Source: Bifidobacterium tsurumiense
GTDB taxonomy: Bacteria > Actinomycetota > Actinomycetes > Actinomycetales > Bifidobacteriaceae
Length of the DNA: 38,174 nucleotides
Reading direction: 5' to 3'
NCBI RefSeq assembly: GCF_000741765.1
Contig: NZ_JGZU01000013.1
Span: forward strand, 1-38,174
Part shown: one piece after another, positions 8,156 through 15,525 of the stretch
Layout: every line of letters starts with the position of its first letter
Position numbering within the stretch: the first letter of the stretch is position 1
The notes under the pieces: generated by a model
Seen by the model: only the letters and a program-made list of their open reading frames with translations
Told to the model about the DNA's origin: nothing
Database searches by the model: none
Made by a program: the position numbers and the translations under genes

Positions 8156-10578
8156 TTGTTCAGCTCCTTTGCCACACGCTTATTGGCGGATTGATTACGG
8201 AAATACGATGCAATGAAAGATCCGATACCACGGAATGTGCGGCCATTGGCTATTGCCGTCACGGCGTCAACCATGGCCGAGTCCACCATGCCCTGAGTCA
8301 TCTTGCTCATGGCACGCGGAGGCATATTCAGCAAAAACAGCGTATTCAAATCAGGCGCACCTGTTTTCTCGCGGATCTTGACCTCGCGCTTGGAAAGCGT
8401 TTTGGCAACGGTACGAGCTAACCAGCCCTTGGAGTTACGCCAATCGGAAATAGGATCATTCGAATTGAATACGGTTGTTTTGGCCGGAGCGATCACCCCG
8501 TGGCCAAACAAGGTTGCCATCTGTGCATCGGTGACCTGCTTGACCTTGCCTTCGAGATACGCGCCCAGTGCAGGATCTGCAGGAACCGGCGCCACGCCTT
8601 CGGTACGCTCAAGCGGAGCGCTGAGCACGATATCCTGCGCATCCTTGCCGATCATCACAGTCCATTCGCCGCTCTCCTCTTGCCAAGCGTTCGATTGCAC
8701 ATCAAAATGACGGAAGGTGTAACGGTCGAAATCAATGCGAATAGTGGCGCTTTCATGTGCACCCAATCTGACCTTCGCAAATCCCTTGAGTTCACGATCA
8801 GGGCGAAGCACTCCACCCTGTGGTCCGCGGACATACATCTGTGCCACGGTCGCGCCTGCAATATCCGAATCATTGCGCACAGTGAAGCTCACGCCTTCAT
8901 CGTCCACACTCAGATCCGAATACGAGAACTGCGAATAGCTCAGTCCATAGCCGAAGGGGAATCGCACCGCTGTGCCCGTGGTGGTGTAATACCGATATCC
9001 GACAAACGGTCCCTCACGATATATGGCGTCGCGACCCGTTGCCGGATACCAATCGGAGCTCGGGCAATCTGAATACTGCATCGGCCAGGTCTCGGCCACA
9101 TGTCCAGAAGGATTCACTGCGCCGGTGAGCGCCCGGACAGTTGCCGAAGCGCCGGCTTGACCGCTCAATCCCACATACAACAATGCCGACACATCATTTG
9201 CCCATGGCAATTCCACAGGAGAGCCGGCAACCAGCACGGCGACAACAGGCTTACCCGTTGCGCACAACGCCTGAACCAAGTCATTCTGTGCCTGGGCAAT
9301 AGCCATGGTGGAACGGTCAAGACCTTCGGACTCGCTGCGCTCATCCAATCCAACCACAGCCACGATGACCTCTGTCTTGTCATTGCCAGCCAAGGCAACC
9401 GCGTCCTCAATAAGCGCGCGGTTCGCGGTTCCCTGACGTTCATAGCCCTGCTCATAGCCCACGACTTCAAGATCCGAAGACTGCTTCAACTCATCCAGCA
9501 GATTTTCGACCTTGGTTGCATTCACCTTAGATGAGCCAGATCCCTGATATCGCGGGGTTTTGGCCATATCGCCGATAACTGCCACACGAGTGCCCGATTT
9601 CAGCGGCAACACTTCGTTACGGTTGGACAGCAACACCAAGGATTCTTCTGCAACACGTCGTGCCACCTTATGATGCGCTGCCTTCACGTCTTCGCTCAGC
9701 AAGTCATCCCGCGAAACGCCGGTTGTTTTGGTCAATTGGGCCAGTTTGGCCACTTCGGCTGCACGAACATTCAAATCCGCTTCCGCCAAGGTGCCGGCAC
9801 CGACCGCGCCGACCAATTCGCGTACCGAAGTGTATCCCGGAGAGGGCATTTCCAGAGTGCCACCAGCTTTCACAGCCGCAACAGCAGAATTGGAACCGCC
9901 CCAATCGGAGATGACGGCACCGTCAAAGCCCCATTCATCGCGCAGAATATCCTGCAGAAGATGAGCGTTCTCATGAGCGTAGACACCATTGATCTGGTTA
10001 TATGAACTCATAATCGACCACGGCTTGGCCTGTCGCACCGCAATCTCGAAAGCAGTCAAATACAGTTCGCGCATTGTGCGCTCATCGACCACGGAATTGG
10101 AAGCCTGACGCCTGAGTTCCTGGCTATTGACCGCGAAATGCTTGGGGCAGGCAGCAATGTTATTGCTCTGAATGCCTTCGATAAGCCCGGCAGCCATACG
10201 CCCCGCCACTTGAGGATCCTCAGAATAATATTCGAAATTGCGACCGCACAAAGGATTTCGCTTGATATTCATGCCAGGTCCCAGCAGCACATTCACATCA
10301 AGGTCATGCGCTTCTGCACCAAGCGCTTCACCCATAGTGCGTGCCAGTTCAGGATCCCATGAATTCGCCACTGTTCCTGCAGTCGGGAAGCATGTGGCAG
10401 GCTTGGAAGCCCCCAAACCCAAATGATCGCCGCTCCCCAATTGCCGACGCACACCATGAGGCCCGTCACTCATCACAAAACTTGGTATGCCTGCACGTTC
10501 ATTGCCGCGTGAGTCCCACTCGGATGCACCTGAAAGCAGCAACGCTTTCTCAAGCACCGATAGTTCTTCGACTGTCAT
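8152..10578 (-). CDS. GH3 family beta-glucosidase-type enzyme, cytoplasmic
   Basis: The 808-residue protein has the usual GH3 order: TIM-barrel domain (about 1-290), alpha/beta sandwich domain (about 315-525) and fibronectin-III-like domain (about 550-680). The catalytic nucleophile is Asp225 in VISDWGG. KHF at 146-148 and GRNFEYYSEDP near 112-122 are substrate-binding motifs, and the GLDERSESEG stretch in the second domain is likely to carry the acid/base. It has no signal peptide or membrane segment, so it should act on imported glycosides. A tail of about 110 residues after the Fn3-like domain (LLNMPPRAMSKMTQG) is shared by a subset of GH3 enzymes. The start ATG has a good ribosome-binding site (GAGGGAG). 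Specificity (beta-glucosidase, xylosidase or other) cannot be fixed from sequence alone. Confidence 0.92.
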   Translation of the reverse strand: MTVEELSVLEKALLLSGASEWDSRGNERAGIPSFVMSDGPHGVRRQLGSGDHLGLGASKPATCFPTAGTVANSWDPELARTMGEALGAEAHDLDVNVLLGPGMNIKRNPLCGRNFEYYSEDPQVAGRMAAGLIEGIQSNNIAACPKHFAVNSQELRRQASNSVVDERTMRELYLTAFEIAVRQAKPWSIMSSYNQINGVYAHENAHLLQDILRDEWGFDGAVISDWGGSNSAVAAVKAGGTLEMPSPGYTSVRELVGAVGAGTLAEADLNVRAAEVAKLAQLTKTTGVSRDDLLSEDVKAAHHKVARRVAEESLVLLSNRNEVLPLKSGTRVAVIGDMAKTPRYQGSGSSKVNATKVENLLDELKQSSDLEVVGYEQGYERQGTANRALIEDAVALAGNDKTEVIVAVVGLDERSESEGLDRSTMAIAQAQNDLVQALCATGKPVVAVLVAGSPVELPWANDVSALLYVGLSGQAGASATVRALTGAVNPSGHVAETWPMQYSDCPSSDWYPATGRDAIYREGPFVGYRYYTTTGTAVRFPFGYGLSYSQFSYSDLSVDDEGVSFTVRNDSDIAGATVAQMYVRGPQGGVLRPDRELKGFAKVRLGAHESATIRIDFDRYTFRHFDVQSNAWQEESGEWTVMIGKDAQDIVLSAPLERTEGVAPVPADPALGAYLEGKVKQVTDAQMATLFGHGVIAPAKTTVFNSNDPISDWRNSKGWLARTVAKTLSKREVKIREKTGAPDLNTLFLLNMPPRAMSKMTQGMVDSAMVDAVTAIANGRTFRGIGSFIASYFRNQSANKRVAKELNK

Positions 10579-11073
10579 GGCTCTCCCTCGTACGCTCGTA
10601 GTCTGTCATATTCGCCGCCATGCGAAAACACCGCACCAATGCAGCCTCGCATAGTCTTCGTTATCTTGATTCAACCCCACAAATCCGGAAGATTTGCACG
10701 CCACGACATAACACGTCAATTTCATTGCATAAACGGTCACGAAATAGTCATGGAACACTAATAGCAGCATTCGTTGGAGGCACACGGGTCGCATTCGCAG
10801 TCCGGCGACTCGTCCTTTCGAGTTCAGATCAGCCCCTTGCCCAAGGCGAACGCACCTATGCCAATGCAAAGCGGTGATGCTATCGTCATAAGCATCACAT
10901 GTGATGTATGCGCATAGGAGTGGTCGCATCCCAACAACGCGAATCAAACTTTGCACATGCACAATATGCGCAACCAATACGTGCCCACAAGGCGCATTAT
11001 CGCAGCGACAGCAGCTACCGGCACCTTGCCGCCAATCCAGAGAGGCAGCAAGCCCGTGACGAGGAGGATCTTC
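10579..11073. other. Divergent intergenic region between GH3 and the LytTR regulator
   Basis: This 495-base gap separates the minus-strand GH3 gene from the plus-strand regulator. I see no supported gene; several frames are open by chance but lack ribosome-binding sites and family features. The notable element is the GTGATG/CATCAC palindrome cluster at 10874-10906, annotated separately. It is a natural place for shared or divergent control of the two neighbours. Confidence 0.5.
10874..10906. promoter_or_regulatory. Palindrome cluster, candidate operator
   Basis: GTGATGC (10874-10880) and GCATCAC (10892-10898) form an inverted repeat. The second half is also the left arm of a perfect 14-bp palindrome, catcacatgtgatg (10893-10906). 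The three half-sites GTGATG/CATCAC suggest dimeric repressor binding. The regulator is not identified; the site does not obviously resemble LytTR direct repeats. Confidence 0.4.
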
Positions 11074-11790
11074 ATGGAGGCAACCCACATTGTTGTGGCC
11101 ATGGCCGATGACGAGCCACAAGTGCGAGTGCAGATGAAGGACATGCTGCAGCGATACGGCGCAGAGCAGCAGGTGGAATTCACCGTGCATGAATTCTCCA
11201 GCGGCGAGGAATTATTGAAATCGTACCGTCCCGATTACGACCTGGTGATGCTCGATGTGGAAATGGGTGCCAGGGATGGCTTTGAAACGGCCAAGGCGTT
11301 GCGCAATATTGATCCTGCGGTGGATTTGCTATTCGTCACCAATATGGCACAGTACGCCATACGCGGTTATGAAGTTGATGCCACGAGCTATTTGGTGAAG
11401 CCCGTTTCCTATTACGCATTGTCTCGGGAACTAGGCAGATGCATTACGCGCAAACGTCAGCGCGAGGCTACGGATGCGTTGTCGTTCTCCTCAAATGGCG
11501 TGGTTTCGCGGGTTCCCTTGAGCAGCATTGTGTATATCGAAAGTGTGCGGCACAAAATAATCGTGCATGGTTTCGATACGCGCTATGAATTCAATGGCGC
11601 TTTGAAGAGCTTGCTGCCTTTGTTGGAAGACAAGGGTTTCTTCCTGTCCAATAGCTGTTATGCGGTGAATATGCGTTATGTGACGGCATTGGGTGCCACG
11701 AGTTGCACTATGAGCGATGGCACGGAATTGGCTGTTTCTCGACGCCGTAAAAAGGATTTCAAAGAGGCTTTGGCCGGCAGTATCGGCTGA
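11074..11790 (+). CDS. LytTR-family response regulator (orphan)
   Basis: The 238-residue protein has an N-terminal receiver domain (about 5-122) with acidic pair Asp12-Asp13, phosphoacceptor Asp61 in VMLDVEMG, a Thr near 89 and Lys109 in YLVKP. It also has a C-terminal LytTR DNA-binding domain (about 140-235) with the motifs YIESVRHKIIVH and FFLSNSCYAVNM. This is the AgrA/ComE architecture. The start is set by a strong GAGGAGG seven bases before the ATG; the frame is open further upstream, but those residues lack family similarity. No histidine kinase gene lies in the window. It sits between two GH3 genes that point away from or towards it on the opposite strand, so control of those genes is possible but inferred. 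Confidence 0.93.
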   Translation: MEATHIVVAMADDEPQVRVQMKDMLQRYGAEQQVEFTVHEFSSGEELLKSYRPDYDLVMLDVEMGARDGFETAKALRNIDPAVDLLFVTNMAQYAIRGYEVDATSYLVKPVSYYALSRELGRCITRKRQREATDALSFSSNGVVSRVPLSSIVYIESVRHKIIVHGFDTRYEFNGALKSLLPLLEDKGFFLSNSCYAVNMRYVTALGATSCTMSDGTELAVSRRRKKDFKEALAGSIG

Positions 11791-12026
11791 TTTCCGCCGA
11801 TTATCCAGTACTTCCTCGTTGAATATTGGGCGATTCCTCGCTATGCGTTGAACGATTTTTAACTCATCCTTCCTTGTCGCTCGTGTTTTCGTCTCACGAG
11901 TAACGCATAAGATTTTCGCGCACGAATCATGCCGTTCTGCGGTTCATCGGGTTGTGCTCACGAATAACACTTGAACTTCCCGCGCGCGGATCCCGCGTAA
12001 TGCCCATAGCCGCGCCCCTGAAACAT
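11791..12026 (+). other. Short intergenic region after the regulator
   Basis: I see no supported gene here. The sequence separates the regulator stop codon from the hairpins that end the convergent GH3 transcript. Confidence 0.4.
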
Positions 12027-12064
12027 GAAATTGTGGCGGCACCCGAGAGTACCGCCACAATTTC
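12027..12064. terminator. Perfect 13-bp hairpin, probable bidirectional terminator
   Basis: GAAATTGTGGCGG (12027-12039) and CCGCCACAATTTC (12052-12064) pair perfectly around a 12-base loop. It lies between the convergent regulator and membrane GH3 genes. The flanking A/T-rich ends (AAAT and ATTT) can serve either strand, although the T tracts are short. Confidence 0.65.
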
Positions 12065-12100
12065 AAGGAAAGAAGAATGAGAAAGAAGATTATGAATTGC

Positions 12101-12156
12101 GCTGGGCTGCGGTCTTAGTACCTGCGTTTGCGCATATCCAGCAACCGCAGCCCAGC
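12101..12156 (-). terminator. Long-loop hairpin just after the membrane GH3 gene
   Basis: GCTGGGCTGCGGT (12101-12113) and ACCGCAGCCCAGC (12144-12156) form a perfect 13-bp stem with a 30-base loop. The loop can itself form a small tgcg/cgca stem. It begins 20 bases after the GH3 stop on the minus strand and is followed by a pyrimidine-rich stretch. It may be a first terminator or a 3' stabilising structure. Confidence 0.5.
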
Positions 12157-12175
12157 CATGTGTCAGTTCAGCGCA

Positions 12176-15154
12176 TCACTCCTTACCGTCAAAGCTCGGC
12201 TCATCGCTGAGCGACTGTTGAGGAGTCGCGGCCAAAGCAGCTGCTTCCTTGCGACGCTTGAGGTAGCGGCTTATGGCAAGGAACTCCAGACCGATCACCA
12301 GAACCGCTGTCACACCCCATACGGCGTACATTGCCTTGCGCCATACCGGGACAGACACTGCAGGCTCGCCATTCTCGTAGGTCCAGCCGTTGACCACCGT
12401 GTAGAGGATGTTCTTGGTTGCCTTGCGCATTGCGATCAGCGAGGTTGCGGACTTGTCGGTGATGTGGTTGGTGATGCTGGTGGTTGCCAACATCGCATCG
12501 TTGCCGTTGCGGATTTCCTGATCGGCATTCTGGTATCCATAGCCGCCGAAGTAATCGGTGAGCACGAATCCCTTGAAGCCCCACTCATCGCGCAACACCT
12601 TATTGAGCAATGCGTCGGAAGCACCGGCATAGGTCGGTCCGATGTAGTTGAAGGAACTCATAACAGCCTGTGCGCCGCCTTCCTTCACGCTCATCTCGAA
12701 TGGCTTGAGGTAGGTTTCGCGAATGGACTGCTCATTGGCCCAGGTCAGCAACATGTAGTTGCGGTCGGTTTCCGCTTCATTCAGCGCGAAGTGCTTCATG
12801 AAGGAATAGACGCCCTTGGACTTTGCTCCACCGATCTGGTTGGAAGCCATGGCACCGGAGAGCAACGGATCCTCAGAGAAGTACTCGAAGTTACGACCGC
12901 CGAAAGCAGAGCGGTGGATGTTCATTGCAGGTGCATACCAACCGGCAACATGCATATCGTGTGCCATCTGTCCGATCATCTCGCCGAATTGCTTGGAGAG
13001 ATCCTTGTTCCATGTGCAGGCGAATGCGGTAGATGCCGGGAAGCCAATAGAACCCACGCCGGTGAAGTTGTTGTTCAATGAGGCGGGACCGTCTGCGTCA
13101 GTCACCTGGACCTTGCCGATCTTGTTGATGGCCTGGCTGCCGTAGCCGGCGTTGGCGATCAGATTGTCCATGTCGTCGAAGGTCAGCTGGTCGAGCAGCT
13201 TGTCCCAGTCGGCGTCATCATAATCCTTGCCACGCAAGTCCACCAATCGCAAGCCGTTCTTGGCTCCGGTAGTTGGCATCTGATCATCGGCATTGTCGTA
13301 CTCTGTCGGATCGTAGTTCGCATTGGCAATGAACTTGGACTTCACTTCATCGCTCATGGAGAAGTTCGTCGGAGCAGCAGTTGCCTCGGCATAGTTGGCG
13401 AAGTTGTTGGCACGCGACAGATAGGTCACATCGCCTTCGGCATCGTCGAACTGGTTGGTTGCAGCCGTCTGATCGCTGTCATGCGTATTGGAATCCGAAT
13501 TGTAGGTGACGGTATCCGCCACGGTCACGGTCTTCTCGTCAATGATGGTGTGCGAATCCGAGCGGATGGACACGCCATAATCTCCGGATTCCAGCACATA
13601 TGCCTTGGCATTCTTGGAGTCATACGAAGCCATATCATCATCGTCGAAGGAGATGGTAATGGTCTGCGATGCACCGGGCTCGAGCAGGTCGGTCTTTTCG
13701 AAGGCGACCAAATTGGCGGAGGCCTTCTCGATGCCACCGTTGGTGTATGGCGGGTTGTAATACGCCTCAACCACATCCTTGCCGGCCTTGTCGCCGGTAT
13801 TGGTCACGGTCACATCGAAGGAAATCTTGCCGTTGCTATAGCTCACATCGCCCATGGACTGCGTGAAACTCGTGTATGACAGACCATATCCGAATGGATA
13901 CTGCACCACATCGTCATAGTTGATCAGGCCTTCGGTGGCAGCCGTCTCATAGAACTTGTATCCGACGTAGATGCCTTCAACATAGTTGACAAAGGTTGGG
14001 GATGATTCCACTGTGCCGGCGAATCCAGGGAAAGAGGTCTTGAATTCATCGACATTGTCGTAGCGGAAGGTTCCCAAAGTACTGGTATAGGACTCAGTGC
14101 TGCCCACGCGGTCGATATTGTTGTAGGACGGGATCTGGGTCAGATCCTTGAGAAAGGTATCCGAGGTCTTGCCGCTTGGATTCGTGGTGCCCGCGAGCAC
14201 ATCGCCCAAAGCCGAGAAGCCCGTCTGTCCTGCAGGCGGAGTCCACAGCACGGACTTGATTTGCGGATAGTTGTTCACGAAGTCAAGCTGGAAAGCATTC
14301 GCACCGTTGTAGACCAAGGTGACCTTGTCAAAGTTCTTGGTGACCAGATCGATCATATCCTTTTCGGTCTGGCTGAGCTGCAGGAAGTGCTCGCCATCCT
14401 GGAAATCGGCGTATTCAGAAGAGTTGTCGTTGTAGGTAATGTACTGATCCTTCATATTCATAGGAAGGTCAGCGCCTTCGCCGCCAACGCGGGCAATCAC
14501 AACAACTGCTTCATCGGAGAAGTTCTTGGCGTCGTTGATCAGAGTATCGGAATACTGAGCCGCGGGCACTTCAGGAAGTGTCCAATCCTGGGCGAACATG
14601 CCCACTTCCGGACGGTCGGCACGGTAATCGGTGTAGAGCTTGGACAGCTCGCTGTTGGTTTCCAGACCGGCATCTTTCATGCCTTCCAACAGAGAAACGG
14701 TCGGATACTGGTCAGACATTGAGCCTGAACCGGTGCCGCCATACACAGGATTCGTCGAAGCCCAGCCGAAAACGTTGACCTTCTTGCCACTCAATGGCAG
14801 GTTTTCGTCATTGTTCTGCAGCATGGTGATCGCCTCTGACTGCACTTCCTTGGCCAATTCGTTGGCCGCGGTAACGGTGCTGTCAGATAGCTCGTACTTC
14901 GTAACGGTCGCATTGTTCAGAATGGTTGCCAGCGGACCTGTCAGCATCATGGAGAACGCAACGACGACGCCCACCAATACCACGATCCACGATTGCGAAT
15001 GCACGAGTTTGCGCGTGCCCACATTCTTCACCGTCTTCTTATTGACGGCGAAGGTAATAATTATCGCCAGTACCAAAAGCACTCCGGCCGTAATCAAATA
15101 CGGCAGTAGTGAGTTCACTACGGCGATGACGTCTGCCCAATTGATCTGTAGCAT
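12176..15154 (-). CDS. Membrane-tethered GH3 glycosidase with permuted domain order
   Basis: The 992-residue protein reads in an unusual order. Two membrane segments (about 10-36 and 54-75) come first, then the GH3 C-terminal alpha/beta sandwich domain (about 100-370), a fibronectin-III-like domain (about 430-540), a linker, the GH3 catalytic barrel (about 640-900, with GGRNFEYFSEDP, KHFALNE and the nucleophile Asp867 in VLTDYFGG), and a third membrane segment (about 945-966) with a basic tail. The loop between the first two segments is basic (KKTVKNVGTRK), which places it inside. The enzyme domains would then be outside, held at both ends. There is no classical signal peptide. The start has a strong ribosome-binding site (GGAGGAGAGG). 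Permuted GH3 enzymes are known in rumen bacteria. The substrate is unknown; an extracellular role before uptake is inferred. Confidence 0.9.
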   Translation of the reverse strand: MLQINWADVIAVVNSLLPYLITAGVLLVLAIIITFAVNKKTVKNVGTRKLVHSQSWIVVLVGVVVAFSMMLTGPLATILNNATVTKYELSDSTVTAANELAKEVQSEAITMLQNNDENLPLSGKKVNVFGWASTNPVYGGTGSGSMSDQYPTVSLLEGMKDAGLETNSELSKLYTDYRADRPEVGMFAQDWTLPEVPAAQYSDTLINDAKNFSDEAVVVIARVGGEGADLPMNMKDQYITYNDNSSEYADFQDGEHFLQLSQTEKDMIDLVTKNFDKVTLVYNGANAFQLDFVNNYPQIKSVLWTPPAGQTGFSALGDVLAGTTNPSGKTSDTFLKDLTQIPSYNNIDRVGSTESYTSTLGTFRYDNVDEFKTSFPGFAGTVESSPTFVNYVEGIYVGYKFYETAATEGLINYDDVVQYPFGYGLSYTSFTQSMGDVSYSNGKISFDVTVTNTGDKAGKDVVEAYYNPPYTNGGIEKASANLVAFEKTDLLEPGASQTITISFDDDDMASYDSKNAKAYVLESGDYGVSIRSDSHTIIDEKTVTVADTVTYNSDSNTHDSDQTAATNQFDDAEGDVTYLSRANNFANYAEATAAPTNFSMSDEVKSKFIANANYDPTEYDNADDQMPTTGAKNGLRLVDLRGKDYDDADWDKLLDQLTFDDMDNLIANAGYGSQAINKIGKVQVTDADGPASLNNNFTGVGSIGFPASTAFACTWNKDLSKQFGEMIGQMAHDMHVAGWYAPAMNIHRSAFGGRNFEYFSEDPLLSGAMASNQIGGAKSKGVYSFMKHFALNEAETDRNYMLLTWANEQSIRETYLKPFEMSVKEGGAQAVMSSFNYIGPTYAGASDALLNKVLRDEWGFKGFVLTDYFGGYGYQNADQEIRNGNDAMLATTSITNHITDKSATSLIAMRKATKNILYTVVNGWTYENGEPAVSVPVWRKAMYAVWGVTAVLVIGLEFLAISRYLKRRKEAAALAATPQQSLSDEPSFDGKE

Positions 15155-15525
15155 GAGCGCCTCTCCTCCAGATTGCGCGTCACAGCGGGCTCATTCCCGC
15201 CGCTGAGCGGTTGTCATATTCCCGGCTCAGGAGTCATCCAAGCAGGTCTCGCCGATGCACCATAACATCGTTTTGACTCATAATGGCTACGCAAAGATGC
15301 ACGTCCTTATGCCGATATATCCATTACAGCCGCACTGCCTGATCACCGCATCCTTTATTGCATGTATGGTCATTCCATTCGCATATGTGGTTCATTATCT
15401 CGCTTCAGTTACGATATTTTGCATGCCGAATCGCACATTGCATAAGTGCGTATTGGCGAATCAGCGATGAATTATCCCACCAGATAGAGAGCCCGCACGC
15501 CACTCTTTTCACAGGGGTTACTAGG
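15155..15525. other. Divergent promoter region between membrane GH3 and protein kinase
   Basis: These 371 bases hold no supported gene and must carry the promoters of both divergent neighbours. A possible -35 (TTGCAT at about 15418) with a weak -10 (ATAAGT, 17-bp spacing) points to the kinase. No clear pair was found for the GH3 direction. Confidence 0.4.

Noticed and set aside
7487..8194. 235-codon plus-strand frame over the GtrA-like gene
   Set aside because: It is antisense to a protein with clear membrane-family features; its His/Arg/Cys-rich composition is typical of a shadow frame.
12128..13081. 317-codon plus-strand frame over the membrane GH3 gene
   Set aside because: It is antisense to GH3 catalytic motifs and has no family similarity.
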